Assembly: GCA_015234115.1 (NCBI GenBank)
Contig: JADFWP010000002.1
Location: 1-64,000 of the forward strand
DNA length: 64,000 nt
From: Magnetococcales bacterium
GTDB taxonomy: Bacteria > Pseudomonadota > Magnetococcia > Magnetococcales > Magnetaquicoccaceae
Reading direction: 5' to 3'
Every line of letters starts with the position of its first letter. The first letter of the stretch is position 1. Below are positions 1-9,033 of the stretch, one piece after another. Position numbers and translations under genes: made by a program. The notes beneath the pieces were generated by a model that was given only the letters and a program-made list of their open reading frames with translations, was not told where the DNA came from and did not search any database.

Positions 1-282
1 CCACCCAGATCGTCAAGGAACTGGCCGCAAAGGGTGTCCTCAGCAAAAACGGCAAAGCAATTCGCCTCCGTCCGGGAACTTGCGGAGCACAAAAAGACCG
101 ACGCCTCCTACATGGCCAAGATCCTGCGCCTGACGCTTCTGGCACCGGACATCATCGAACTCATCCTGGACGGGCGGCAACCGGACATCATGACCTGGGA
201 GGAGTTGCGCAAATCGTTTCCGATGCTCTGGAGCGAACAACGCGAGCGGTGGGGCATTCCCCCGATCCCGGAGTCGGCATGA
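1..282 (+). pseudogene. C-terminal fragment of a serine recombinase/resolvase
   Basis: The open frame ends at 282 and can start at a GTG at 34, but no good ribosome site precedes it and the frame is open to the window edge. The translated part contains a helix-turn-helix-like stretch (SVRELAEHKKTDASYMAKIL) followed by LTLLAPDIIELILDGRQP and a tail ending WSEQRERWGI. From memory this is how the C-terminal DNA-binding part of large serine recombinases ends. No catalytic resolvase domain is visible. It may lie upstream of the window, or the gene may be broken: another frame also reads as plausible protein over the first 80 bases. It is probably a mobile-element remnant at the left edge of the accessory region. 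Confidence 0.5.
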
Positions 283-465
283 CACTGGGATCGGTGAGTT
301 CCCCTTCGGCAGGGACCGGGCGTCCCACAAAGCGTCCGGTCCTGCGCCAATCCCCTGCATTTCCGACAGGTCACAGTCGTCAAGGTGGAAATTATTCCTT
401 GAGTCATCAAGAGGGGCGCGGTATGGTCCGATCATTTCCTGAAACTCTTGCCAAGGACGTACCCC

Positions 466-717
466 ATGGACAACAAACACGCCCTGACCCTGCATCAAAT
501 CGACACCATCCGTTTGAGCCTGGACAAGGCCCTGGCCGTGGCGCGCATGGTGGCCGAATGCGGCACCGCCGCCCGCCCGGACCCGGACGATACGCCACCC
601 GTCGCCTCCCTGTTCATGGTGATGCAGGTGATCGTCGATGAACTGGAGAAGATCGAGGAGGTTCTGGATTCTTGCAGTGGCACCGGTTCTCGGTCCACGT
701 CATCCCCGGCAGGCTGA
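466..717 (+). CDS. small hypothetical protein
   Basis: This 83-residue protein begins at the ATG at 466, which has AAGGA eight bases upstream. A longer frame from 448 lacks such a site. The sequence is mostly alpha-helical, with a hydrophobic central helix (VASLFMVMQVIVDELEKIEEVL) and a Ser/Gly-rich tail. I recognise no family. It follows the recombinase remnant in the same direction and sits in the accessory region, so it may be cargo of a former mobile element. Function unknown. Confidence 0.5.
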   Translation: MDNKHALTLHQIDTIRLSLDKALAVARMVAECGTAARPDPDDTPPVASLFMVMQVIVDELEKIEEVLDSCSGTGSRSTSSPAG

Positions 718-1007
718 CTTCCGCAGATATGCCAACACGGTTGTCCTCGCGTCGTCATCCATCCTGCCCAGATGCAGAAGGATCTCGGCGAGATCGTCAT
801 CCTCGGCGTAGAAATAGGGGACAGGTAGACAAGTTTTTGCTCCTCAAAGATGTCATTTCAGAAGCCTTGATTCTTTAGTTTATCAAAGACCTACTTCTTA
901 AATCATTGAAGAACTTACGAGCAGATAACTAACAACAAATAAAACATTTCCAGGAGCATCAAACTCTGTGAGTCATCCAGCAGAATTGGATGACTGTTCA
1001 CAATTAA
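718..1007. other. AT-rich gene-free stretch left of the helicase gene
   Basis: I see no supported gene here. Base composition falls sharply from about 840 onward, compared with the GC-rich sequence to the left. The stretch carries a hairpin near the helicase stop codon (listed separately). Confidence 0.5.
971..995 (-). terminator. hairpin just past the helicase stop
   Basis: AGTCATCCA and TGGATGACT form a perfect nine-base-pair stem around a seven-base loop, 13 bases beyond the stop of the leftward helicase gene. No clear U-run follows, so it may be an RNA-stabilising 3' hairpin rather than a classical intrinsic terminator. Confidence 0.45.
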
Positions 1008-3548
1008 TTATGATGCTACATTTCCATTTATCATATTTTTGAGTTTTCTGGAATATTGATTCTGAAGTGCGTCTATCGACAAATGGTGAGTATCGACCAT
1101 TGTCTGAATATGCGATGGTAATAGGTCGGGAAAATTTTGTCCTTCAAGGGACTTAAAGAACTCACGACAATTCTTAACCAGTTTCCGAAGGTCTGCTTCA
1201 ATCACGCCATCGACATCGTGTGTGAAAGCAGCCGCGCTCTCAATCCGTTTTGCTGGATGAATAATTAATCGCTTAGATTGACAATTTTTGTAGTGCTTAT
1301 CAAACCAAGCGGCAGAACGGTTCATCTGCTCAGCTTCGCGCTTATTGATTTCAGCTCGCGTGATGTCAACCTCGCTTTTACATTCGATGAGGAAATATTG
1401 TGAGTCATTTAACGCCCAAAGGTTATCAGGGCCTTCCTTCCACTCTTTGTCGGGACGCTCGCCAACAAAGCCTAGTGCTCGACTGAGTTCATCAATTGCG
1501 CGTTCGAAATCGTCTGCCTTAACGCCGAAGCGTAAGCGGCTTAGAATATCTGATACGGTTATATCCATTTCAGGGTATCCATTAAATTCTCTTACCCACG
1601 TTATAATTCTTTCAGCGCGGCCTTGGCTTACCACCCGCAGTTTTGTCACAGTCACACCACTTGGTGGTTTTAAAAGCATTCTGTTAATTTTATGTGCGGC
1701 CACCTGAAGTCTTTGAGATTCAATTCGCTTTGTACGCCACTGGTAGCGAGCCATTTCTTGAAGGTACCAGCCCTTGTCATCCTGTTCAATATGCCCTTTA
1801 TCTAAGAGTTTTTGGAGTTGTTCTGAAGCACCAGCATAGTCATTGTTTAAATATGCTTCTTCGGCTGTAAGTTCAGCCTCGTAGAGACTCAACACGGCCT
1901 TGTTTGGTCCACGTGGAATGATGCCATCCATTTGTTGAACATAATATTTTTTCCAATCTGGATCGCGCAATAGACACTGACGAATAAGCGTAATAAATTC
2001 CTTTTCGGGATTATCGCTATCCGTCATATCTTGGCGAGCCATATCGGAGACTTTAAGGCCGATCTGGATTTGCTTGTCCACCTGTGGAGAAAGGAAGCCC
2101 CTAGTAGAATTCGTCCGAATTAATCGAATTAGGTCATGCCCAATTAGTATGATTACAGAGTAATCTTTTTCTCCGCGAACGCTACGGCCCATACCCTGCT
2201 CTACGGTACGCACTGCCCGCATGAGCGTCGCCTCGCTTTTTGGGCGCACTTGCTCGGCATATAAATCAACAAGGCTCTCAGAGTAAGGACAAGAATCAAA
2301 AATAAGAAGGCGGCATGTATCGTCGGGAAAATCAATACCATCATAGCGGTTTACCAATACAACGGTCTTGTCGTAATTCCCCTGACGAAGATCCTCTACA
2401 GCTTGACCGATCGTGTTCTTGTCCACGATAATAGCACCCTGATCCTTCCAATTATTACTTTTTGCAAAACTAGAAGTAAGGACGACAATGCCAAATTTTT
2501 TTCCGTTCTTCCATATTTTTTTAAATTTATTCAATATATAATCATGGTCTAGACTATCATGAATGAGCGATGGAATAACCACCATCCTTTCGCCTGACCA
2601 TGTTTCTTTCTCATAAGTAAGAGGCTTGGTGATCGTTTCTGGTGACAACCTAAGACCCTTCACCAGAAAGGCGTCGTCGGTGACCGTAGCCGACATAAAG
2701 ATTCTATGCTTTGCTTGCGAATATGATCCAAAGACATCAAGTGGTGGCAGATACGGTTCTATCTCAAAAGACGAACTCGAAATGATACATTGACAGTGTG
2801 CCAGAATGTCACGCAGGAGAGGCCAAGCGAACTTTACCGAATTTCTTTCTGACTGTGCTGAAAGGATCTTCGCAACCGCCTCCTCTTGTTTCATCCAAGC
2901 CCAGTACGGCACAGGTAGTAACGCATCCCGTTTGTCGTTCTCGATATCTGCATAAGTACCGACTCCCTGTTGCTCAAGATCGGTTGAGAATAATGATTTG
3001 ATCATCATATAGGCGGGTTCATCTCTAGGGACTCGGATTCTACAAGCCTCACGAATACGATCAACGCAGACGTGTGCATCATCCATAAGTACGGTATCAA
3101 TTTGAATAGAATTATTGCTTAGGCCGAATTTCGTCATACCGTTAAATAACTTTTGAACCGGAACGACAAGAATGCTAGTCGAGTTTAGAAATTCTTGGGG
3201 AAGCTCATTATCCGCCGTGCATGTCTGGATACCAAACTGTCGAGCTTGTTCACAGGTTTGATCGACCAAAAAGTGATCAGGACAGAGGTAAACAACGGGA
3301 CCTTTGCCAGCATTGAGACGAGATTGGAGCATGAGTAATCCAACCAAAGTTTTTCCTTGTCCAGTGTGAAGCTTGACGATTACATCTCGTGTATGCGCTT
3401 GGCCTTTATGCCATTCGCGTAACACCGCCTCCTGCGACAGCCGCAGTGGCCCTTTGTCATGCGCTCGATCAAGAGTGTCGTAGATTTCAATTGGATCGAC
3501 AGATTTGATGGCTGATTCACCGGTAAGACGGCTCCTAAAATTCACCAT
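1008..3548 (-). CDS. DEAD/DEAH-like helicase fused to a C-terminal PD-(D/E)XK nuclease; candidate defence protein
   Basis: This 846-residue protein starts at an ATG with AGGTGA upstream. The N-terminal half is a superfamily 2 helicase: Walker A HTGQGKT at 61-67, a DDAH box (DEAH variant) at 156-159, SAT at 286-288 and motif [11 protein letters not shown] at 451-459. After a helical middle region, residues 702-790 carry the marks of a PD-(D/E)XK nuclease: D708 in GPDNLW, E722 and K724 in IECK, and Q741 in [11 protein letters not shown]. No methylase, specificity subunit or other partner is adjacent. The gene is visibly AT-richer than the chromosome around it and lies among mobile-element debris, so it was probably acquired horizontally. 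Single-gene helicase-nuclease fusions are common among phage- and plasmid-defence proteins. The domain calls rest on visible motifs; the defence role is inferred. Confidence 0.8.
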   Translation of the reverse strand: MVNFRSRLTGESAIKSVDPIEIYDTLDRAHDKGPLRLSQEAVLREWHKGQAHTRDVIVKLHTGQGKTLVGLLMLQSRLNAGKGPVVYLCPDHFLVDQTCEQARQFGIQTCTADNELPQEFLNSTSILVVPVQKLFNGMTKFGLSNNSIQIDTVLMDDAHVCVDRIREACRIRVPRDEPAYMMIKSLFSTDLEQQGVGTYADIENDKRDALLPVPYWAWMKQEEAVAKILSAQSERNSVKFAWPLLRDILAHCQCIISSSSFEIEPYLPPLDVFGSYSQAKHRIFMSATVTDDAFLVKGLRLSPETITKPLTYEKETWSGERMVVIPSLIHDSLDHDYILNKFKKIWKNGKKFGIVVLTSSFAKSNNWKDQGAIIVDKNTIGQAVEDLRQGNYDKTVVLVNRYDGIDFPDDTCRLLIFDSCPYSESLVDLYAEQVRPKSEATLMRAVRTVEQGMGRSVRGEKDYSVIILIGHDLIRLIRTNSTRGFLSPQVDKQIQIGLKVSDMARQDMTDSDNPEKEFITLIRQCLLRDPDWKKYYVQQMDGIIPRGPNKAVLSLYEAELTAEEAYLNNDYAGASEQLQKLLDKGHIEQDDKGWYLQEMARYQWRTKRIESQRLQVAAHKINRMLLKPPSGVTVTKLRVVSQGRAERIITWVREFNGYPEMDITVSDILSRLRFGVKADDFERAIDELSRALGFVGERPDKEWKEGPDNLWALNDSQYFLIECKSEVDITRAEINKREAEQMNRSAAWFDKHYKNCQSKRLIIHPAKRIESAAAFTHDVDGVIEADLRKLVKNCREFFKSLEGQNFPDLLPSHIQTMVDTHHLSIDALQNQYSRKLKNMINGNVAS

Positions 3549-4059
3549 AACTCGTTCACCTCAGAAAAATGTGTCTGCCAGTTTTTGTGCATCCAGAAAG
3601 TATCAATTAAAATTAGAAAGGGGTTGGTGTAGAAACTTATAATGAAAGACTATTAATGTGAGACATACAATCCTCCTTACCCAAAAAAGGGAGTATCAAC
3701 ACCCCATACCAAGCCTACAAAAGCAGTGAAGCAGAAAATGGGACGGTGTCTATGAAACCTGATCCCCGGTTACCTGAAGACCGGCTTTTTTATGATTCGC
3801 GCTCAATGGCAGCAATTGGGGGTACGAGTTGGCTCCGCTGGTCACGTTAGCGAACGAGGTCATAGCCTCAATGGTTTGTGCGATCTGTGGCCCATGCTTC
3901 ACTGGGGTATTATCTTTCATTATTGGGGGCATTGCAAGCCCTCAACATGACCGTTAGTAACATTGTGAGTATTTATTTTTATGGTTCTGAAAAATTGGAA
4001 ATTATATACATTTAAAGTTTTATTATCTATAATGGCGCGCAACTGTATTATAAATATTA
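3549..4059. other. AT-rich intergenic remnant without a convincing gene
   Basis: About 510 bases lie between the helicase start and the glycosylase pseudogene. A leftward frame at 3750-3932 could encode 60 residues, but it has no recognisable family or good ribosome site. The region contains a terminator-like hairpin (3766-3793) with no gene upstream. It reads like scarred insertion DNA. Confidence 0.4.
3766..3793 (+). terminator. orphan intrinsic-terminator-like hairpin
   Basis: CCGGT, a nine-base loop, ACCGG and C are followed by six T residues on the plus strand. There is no plus-strand gene just upstream, so it may be left over from a deleted gene or element. Confidence 0.4.
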
Positions 4060-4331
4060 TTACTTGTATAGCAATTGCCCCATCATCTCATCGATCTGCC
4101 CAGTCGCCGATCGATCACCAATTCGGCTGGGATCAAAGCGGTACTCGACGACTCCAGATGGATCCCGTACAGATACGGATCCGGTTGGACCCAGAAGCGC
4201 AGCAGTTGGGGATGGTTGCGGTAGCCCCGAGTCTCTCCACGCAGGACCGCCTGCGCCAGCAACGCCTCACGCCAGACGGCAACCAGCCCTTTGGCGTCCA
4301 GGTATCGGGGATGCAGGGTCCAGAGTCTCAC
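4060..4331 (-). pseudogene. frameshifted pyrimidine-dimer DNA glycosylase/endonuclease V-like gene
   Basis: Reading leftward from the ATG at 4331, the first 50 or so residues (MRLWTLHPRYLDAKG..., then ALLAQAVLRG, TRGYRNHPQL) match the N-terminal pattern I know for the Pyr_excise family, which removes UV-induced pyrimidine dimers. After DPYL the same frame becomes unlike the family. The neighbouring frame resumes with VEYRFDPSRIG and GQIDEMMGQLL, matching the usual YRFD...I...GQL region, and stops at 4060. A frameshift or small deletion near 4150-4170 explains this. The product would be truncated and probably inactive. The family call comes from memory of the motif pattern. Confidence 0.6.
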
Positions 4332-4822
4332 GGGCAGCGCACCTCATGCGGTGATGGGAGTCGTCGGCACAACCGAAAAGGAGGCGCGGACTGTTCTTCG
4401 CGTGTTCCGGTTTTCTGGCCAAGGCCACCAATGATACCACCAGAACCCACCGGCGCAAACGTGACGCGACTGGTGGCCAAGGGTGCCGTTCTGGCAAGGC
4501 GCGCGTGGTGCATTCAGGAATAAAATATGTTTCAGCATATTGAATCGGACCCAAGTTCGATCCTGTTTGCCATTTTTTGCAAATACCCCATCGAACTGGT
4601 CCTGCAGCAAGCTGTGGACCAGCCATGTTTATTGATATTGAAAGAAAAATGTCTGGTCCACAGGGCTGTGGACCAGAAGGCGTCTGGTCCACAGGTTTTG
4701 GAGAATTTGGGCCGAGAGAGAATGAGGAACGCGGTTTTCGGTGTTCTCTGGTCTGGGTTCAGACCGAAAGGAATTTCAAACCGGTTCTGGTAACCATTGG
4801 AAACATTGGACTTTTTAGGCGT
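4332..4822. other. gene-free stretch with inverted-repeat cluster
   Basis: Nearly 500 bases between the glycosylase pseudogene and the tRNA terminator carry no supportable gene. Several overlapping frames exist on both strands, but none has family motifs or a good start. The only structure seen is the CTGGTCCACA repeat cluster. Confidence 0.45.
4596..4693. repeat. cluster of alternating CTGGTCCACA / TGTGGACCAG inverted repeats
   Basis: The ten-base word occurs as TGTGGACCAG at 4613-4622 and 4667-4676, and as its complement CTGGTCCACA at 4653-4662 and 4684-4693. A partial copy, CTGGTCC, at 4596 pairs with the first unit. The alternating orientation allows two or three stacked hairpins, as in REP/BIME-type elements or a multi-site binding region. 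It lies downstream of the leftward tRNA gene. Confidence 0.65.
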
Positions 4823-4850
4823 AAAAAAAGCCGCCCTGGTAGGCGGCTTT
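4823..4850 (-). terminator. intrinsic terminator of the tRNA-Ala transcript
   Basis: On the minus strand AAGCCGCC, a six-base loop TACCAG and GGCGGCTT are followed by a T-run. It lies 30 bases beyond the 3' end of the tRNA. Confidence 0.85.
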
Positions 4851-4879
4851 GATTTTGAGACTTTACTAATAACTTTAAT

Positions 4880-4955
<76 letters not shown>

Positions 4956-4993
4956 ATTGCAGGTGGTGAAAAGGGATTATGCACCATTTTGGA

Positions 4994-5800
4994 TCAGAGG
5001 ACAAGGGCAAAGATGACCAGGCCCAAAATGATTCGGTAGATCGCGAACGGAACCAAGCTTTGGTGACGCAGCCAGGCCATCAGCCAGTAGATCACTCCGA
5101 AGGCGGAAATCCCGGAAACCGCCAGGCCCAGGCCCATGAAGAGCCATTCGGAGAACGAGGGGGAGAGGTGGAAGAGTTCACGGAATTCCAGCCCCGCAGC
5201 CAGCACGCCGACGGGTATGGCCATCAGAAAGGAGAAACGGGCGCTGGCTTCCCGGGTGAAACCGGAAAAAAGAGCGGCGGTCATGGTGACACCGGAGCGG
5301 GAGGTGCCGGGAATCAGGGCGAACATCTGGGCTGTGCCGATGATCAAAGCATCGCGCCAGCTTAATTGATCGATGCCGCGTTTGCGGATGCCACTGCGAT
5401 CCGCCCACCAGAGCAGAGCGCCAAAAAAGAGCGCCGTAGAGCCGATCACCAGTGGATTGCGGGCCAAGGTCTCCACATGATGCTTGAAAAGCAATCCGGC
5501 CAAACCGATGGGAATCGTGGCCCAGCCCAATGCCCAGGCCAGATGGCCCTCCGGATTGTTGGCAAATCCACCGGGTCGCAAGGTTCTGACAAAACCCATG
5601 GTCAGACGGACCACGTCCTGACGAAAATAGACCAGCACCGCAATCAGACTGCCGGTATTGGCCGCGATATCGAACATCAATCCCTGGTCCGGCCATCCCA
5701 ACAGCCGGGGAACCAGAATCAAATGCGCAGAAGAACTGATGGGCAGAAATTCGGTGATGCCTTGCACAATGCCCAGAATGATTGAATGAAGCCACTCCAT
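4994..5800 (-). CDS. uppP: undecaprenyl-diphosphatase (UppP/BacA)
   Basis: This 268-residue polytopic membrane protein dephosphorylates undecaprenyl diphosphate to recycle the lipid carrier for peptidoglycan and O-antigen synthesis. The family motifs are visible: [11 protein letters not shown] near the N-terminus and [11 protein letters not shown] in the second half, with about eight hydrophobic segments. The start was placed at the ATG at 5800, which has AGGA upstream and gives the standard [14 protein letters not shown] beginning. The longer upstream frame is not conserved. It lies next to the tRNA on the same strand and is divergent from the Sel1/TatD genes. Confidence 0.93.
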   Translation of the reverse strand: MEWLHSIILGIVQGITEFLPISSSAHLILVPRLLGWPDQGLMFDIAANTGSLIAVLVYFRQDVVRLTMGFVRTLRPGGFANNPEGHLAWALGWATIPIGLAGLLFKHHVETLARNPLVIGSTALFFGALLWWADRSGIRKRGIDQLSWRDALIIGTAQMFALIPGTSRSGVTMTAALFSGFTREASARFSFLMAIPVGVLAAGLEFRELFHLSPSFSEWLFMGLGLAVSGISAFGVIYWLMAWLRHQSLVPFAIYRIILGLVIFALVL

Positions 5801-6018
5801 GGGTGATCCTGCCTTTCCCGTCCGCTTGAAGAAGTCCTTGGATTTTGCACAGCCATCCCCCGTTGGAGGATGAAGCCAGACAGGATAGATGATCGGAGCG
5901 CATTTCGTCCAAGGAAATCCTTGACTCCCGAAGCCTGGCTGGTTCATGTTGAACCGCAAAAAGGATTCATCCTTCTGGTCCGACACCCTTGATCTTGTTG
6001 ATACGGAATTCCTTTCCC

Positions 6019-6531
6019 ATGATGCCACCCAGCGATCAAATCGACCCGGAACGCTATCTGGCCCTGGTCCACGCCCTGGCCGAGGCGGGCAATGCCAAGG
6101 CCCAGCACAACCTGGGGGCCATGTACCTCAAAGGATTGGGGGTGGCACGCAATCCGGTACAGGCCGCCGCATGGTTTCGCAAGGCTGCCGAGCAGGGCGA
6201 AACGCTCTCCCAGCACAATCTGGGCACGCTCTGTTTGCAGGGAATCGGCGTGGCCAAAGATCCGGTTGCCGCTTATGAATGGTTCCGGCGCGCGGCCTTG
6301 CTGGGCGATGCCCGCTCTGCCCAGTGTCTCGGGGCGCTCTATTTCGAGGGGCTGGGAACCCAGCGTGATCCGGCGCGGGCGTTGATCTGGTTGAGCCGCG
6401 CCGAGTCCGGCATGCCGGAAGAGTTGCGCGAAGAGATTCAGCAGGCCATGATTCTGGTGCGTCAGGAGTTGGACCCGGCAGCATTGGCTTATGTCGAAGA
6501 GCGGATCCCTCATCCGGGTGAAGAGGATTGA
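6019..6531 (+). CDS. Sel1-like (TPR-type) repeat protein
   Basis: This protein of about 170 residues consists almost wholly of Sel1-like repeats: AQHNLGAMYLKGLGV, then AAAWFRKAAEQG, SQHNLGTLCLQGIGV, EWFRRAALLGD and AQCLGALYFEGLGT. Each is a helix pair with the LGxxYxxGxGV signature. Such repeats form protein-binding solenoids. No signal peptide is visible, so it is probably cytoplasmic. ATG 6019 was preferred to an upstream TTG at 5989. It ends four bases before the tatD-like gene, so the two are very likely co-transcribed. The partner is unknown. Confidence 0.75.
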   Translation: MMPPSDQIDPERYLALVHALAEAGNAKAQHNLGAMYLKGLGVARNPVQAAAWFRKAAEQGETLSQHNLGTLCLQGIGVAKDPVAAYEWFRRAALLGDARSAQCLGALYFEGLGTQRDPARALIWLSRAESGMPEELREEIQQAMILVRQELDPAALAYVEERIPHPGEED

Positions 6532-6534
6532 GGC

Positions 6535-7296
6535 GTGCTCGATACGCATTGTCATCTCGATTTTCCGGTGTTCGATCCGGATCGAGAGACGGTTCTTGAG
6601 CGTGCCCGTTCGGTCGGGGTCAGGGGATACCTGGTGCCGGGAGTGCGTCTGAGGGATTTTGACCGGGTGGCGGCGCTGCGTGGACCCGAAATCGCAATCG
6701 CCTTCGGTTTGCATCCTGGTTTTCTCGCCGATCATCCTGCCGATGGTGTGGTGCAACTGGAGCGTTGGATTCTGGAGCATCAACCGATGGCAGTGGGCGA
6801 GATCGGATTGGATTATCTGCTGCCCGAAGAGCATCATGCGGCTCAATGGATGCTGCTGGAACAGCAGGTTCGTTTGGCCGCGCGCCATGCGTTGCCGCTG
6901 TTGTTGCATGTGCGGCGCGCGCATGATCTGGTGCTTTCATTGTTGCGGCGACTCTCTTTTGCTCATGGAGGAATCGTGCATGCCTTCGGAGGCAGTCTGC
7001 AACAGGCCGAGGCCTATGGACGGTTGGGTTTTTGTCTTGGATTGGGCGGGGTGGTGACGCATGATCGGGCGCGACGGATCCGCCAAGTGGCTGCCGTCAT
7101 GCCGGAAGAGTGGATGGTGCTGGAGACCGATGCACCGGACTTGGCGCCTGCCGGGCATGCGGGAGAACGCAACGAACCCTGTTTTTTACCCGAGGTGGTG
7201 CGGGTTTTGGCCGAATTGCGCGGCGTGGAACCCGAACAGATTGTGACGATCACGACCCGCAATGCCCGTCGGGTTTTGAACTGGCCGGAGGAGTAA
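6535..7296 (+). CDS. TatD-family metal-dependent hydrolase/DNase
   Basis: 253 residues. The amidohydrolase-fold TatD signatures are all present: DTHCHLDF at the N-terminus (first metal HxH), GLHP, AVGEIGLDY (metal-binding Glu), LLHVRRA, IVHAFGG and LETDAPDL (metal-binding Asp). The start is a GTG with GAGG upstream, immediately after the Sel1 gene. It resembles the YjjV/YcfH branch of 3'-5' DNases and other phosphoester hydrolases. The substrate cannot be told from sequence alone. The next gene follows after three bases, so it sits in a Sel1-tatD-tcdA operon. Confidence 0.88.
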   Translation: MLDTHCHLDFPVFDPDRETVLERARSVGVRGYLVPGVRLRDFDRVAALRGPEIAIAFGLHPGFLADHPADGVVQLERWILEHQPMAVGEIGLDYLLPEEHHAAQWMLLEQQVRLAARHALPLLLHVRRAHDLVLSLLRRLSFAHGGIVHAFGGSLQQAEAYGRLGFCLGLGGVVTHDRARRIRQVAAVMPEEWMVLETDAPDLAPAGHAGERNEPCFLPEVVRVLAELRGVEPEQIVTITTRNARRVLNWPEE

Positions 7297-7299
7297 CGC

Positions 7300-8052
7300 A
7301 TGCAAGAACCAGGATTGTTCACCCGTACCGGAATTCTGGTCAAATCCGCCGGATTGGAACGGTTGCAAAAGGCTCATGTCCTGCTTGCCGGGCTGGGTGG
7401 GGTGGGGGGATATGCTGCCGAGGCTTTGGGACGGGCAGGCATTGGTCGCCTGACCCTGGTGGATCACGATGTGGTTGCCTTGACCGATCTGAATCGCCAA
7501 CTGGCCAGCACCCATGAGACCATGGGAGAAAAAAAGGTCGATGTCCTGGGCCGCCGCATCGCTTCGATCCATCCCGGCTGTCAACTGGAACTGCTGGATC
7601 ACTTTCTGAGTCCTCCGAACATTCCGGGAATTCTCGATGCCGCCCGACCCGATTGGGTGATCGATGCCATCGACAGTCTCAACGCCAAGGTGGGACTGTT
7701 GATCATGACTCGGGAGCGGGGCATTCCTGTGGCCAGCAGCATGGGGGCTGGAGGACGGATCGATCCCACCCGCCTGGTGGTGGGCGATTTGATGGATTCG
7801 GAGATCTGCCCTCTGGCGCGGGAGGTGCGTCGTCGGTTGCATCGGCGTGGTCAGGGGCGGGGAATTCGGGCGGTCTGGTCCACCGAACCGCCTGCCGAGC
7901 CTTTGCCGCCAGAACCGACCCCGACTGGCCGACCGCGAGCGGTCAATGGGACCATCAGTTATCTGCCCGCGCTGTTTGGCATGACGTTGGCGGGCATTGT
8001 CATCCAATCCTTGTTGACTTCAGCAGTGGCAGAGCAGGAGCGCAGCGCATGA
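7300..8052 (+). CDS. tcdA: tRNA threonylcarbamoyladenosine dehydratase (TcdA/CsdL)
   Basis: This 250-residue E1-like (ThiF/MoeB superfamily) enzyme uses ATP to cyclise t6A37 of tRNA to ct6A. The nucleotide-binding glycine loop LLAGLGGVGGYAAEAL, the VDHDVVALTDLNRQ segment, DAIDSLNAKVGL and the family-typical SSMGAGGRIDPTR are clear. The C-terminal hydrophobic helix (GMTLAGIVIQSLL) is also typical. It follows the TatD gene by three bases. Confidence 0.9.
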   Translation: MQEPGLFTRTGILVKSAGLERLQKAHVLLAGLGGVGGYAAEALGRAGIGRLTLVDHDVVALTDLNRQLASTHETMGEKKVDVLGRRIASIHPGCQLELLDHFLSPPNIPGILDAARPDWVIDAIDSLNAKVGLLIMTRERGIPVASSMGAGGRIDPTRLVVGDLMDSEICPLAREVRRRLHRRGQGRGIRAVWSTEPPAEPLPPEPTPTGRPRAVNGTISYLPALFGMTLAGIVIQSLLTSAVAEQERSA

Positions 8053-8097
8053 ACCGCGCCCTCTTGGAAAGGTCCATTTCCCGGGCGCGAACAAGTC

Positions 8098-8964
8098 ATG
8101 GCGACCGTGTTGAAAGAAAAGAAGGAAGTGTGCATCTTGAGTTCAATCCCATTGCCTTTGGGAGCACGCCATGTGATGAGAGAACATCCTGAATCGACCG
8201 CCATCGCGGTCTTGCGTCCTGGCGCCGGTCGGCGTCTGATCGGTTTGGCGGTGGCGCAGTTGCCTGCGGTCCGGGCGCGTCTTGCACAGGGACGCATGGT
8301 GATTGTGGGCGGCACCACCACCCGGCATGTGGTCCATGCCCTGTTGGGCGAGGATCCGGGACGGGACCGTTTTGCCGTCGGCTGGATCCGGGACGGGCAA
8401 CTGGGAGAGACCCCTCGGGAGGGGCGCGGTCCTGGACCTTATCTTTTTGAAAACGGGCAGGTCTCCCGTGGTTGGCCCGGCCCGCTGCTGGAGCGGTTCG
8501 CTGCGGGTGACATTTATGTCAAGGGGGCCAATGCCCTGGATCCGCTGGGCAACGTGGCGGTGCTCATGGCCTCGCCCACGGGCGGGACCATTGGCGCAGC
8601 CATGGCGATTCTCATGGCACGGGGTGGAGAGTTGATCGTGCCGGTCTCCCTGGGCAAATTGATCCCTTCTGTGGCTGCGGCCTGTCGTCTGACCGGGCAG
8701 GGGCGCGCCATCCGGGTGATGGGCACGCCAGTGGGCTACATGCCGATTCTGGCCGGTTCGGCCACGGTGATCACCGAAGTCGAGGCGGTGGAGATTCTCT
8801 CCGGGGGGTTGGTGCAGGCCACTCTGTTGGCTGCCGGCGGCGTGGATGATTGTGCGGGTGCGCTGGTGCTGGCTTTGGCCGGGGCGCAGGGCGCGGTCGA
8901 GGCCATGATGACACGTCTGGAAGGGTTGAGTGAGGGAGGATTCCCCACTGCGGATCCGGATTGA
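8098..8964 (+). CDS. conserved hypothetical Gly-rich protein
   Basis: 288 residues of no family I can name. It is rich in glycine turns and short hydrophobic strands: MVIVGGTTTRHVVHALLG, GDIYVKGANALDPLGNVAV, GGTIGAAMAILMARG, IVPVSLGKLIPSV and AAGGVDDCAGALVLALAG. The pattern suggests an alpha/beta fold that binds a nucleotide or a sugar-like ligand. There is no signal peptide. The start is uncertain: ATG 8098 has a weak ribosome site, while ATG 8176 (MREHPEST) is preceded by GGGAG and could be the true start. It lies downstream of tcdA in the same direction. Confidence 0.7.
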   Translation: MATVLKEKKEVCILSSIPLPLGARHVMREHPESTAIAVLRPGAGRRLIGLAVAQLPAVRARLAQGRMVIVGGTTTRHVVHALLGEDPGRDRFAVGWIRDGQLGETPREGRGPGPYLFENGQVSRGWPGPLLERFAAGDIYVKGANALDPLGNVAVLMASPTGGTIGAAMAILMARGGELIVPVSLGKLIPSVAAACRLTGQGRAIRVMGTPVGYMPILAGSATVITEVEAVEILSGGLVQATLLAAGGVDDCAGALVLALAGAQGAVEAMMTRLEGLSEGGFPTADPD

Positions 8965-8986
8965 CGCAGGCGCATTGGGAAGACAC

Positions 8987-9011
8987 CGCACCCCCCATCA
9001 CGAGGGGTGCG
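8987..9011. terminator. hairpin between convergent genes
   Basis: CGCACCCC and GGGGTGCG form an eight-pair GC-rich stem between the ends of two convergent genes. Neither strand shows a strong T-run, so this may be a weak bidirectional terminator. Confidence 0.4.
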
Positions 9012-9033
9012 ATGAATTGCAAAGATCATCGGG

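Noticed and set aside
3750-3932. Possible 60-residue gene in the AT-rich region
   Set aside because: No ribosome site, no family, and it lies in scarred intergenic DNA; kept only as part of the intergenic note.
4577-4852. Rightward frame through the inverted-repeat cluster
   Set aside because: Its first half is simply the translated repeats and the rest crosses the tRNA terminator.
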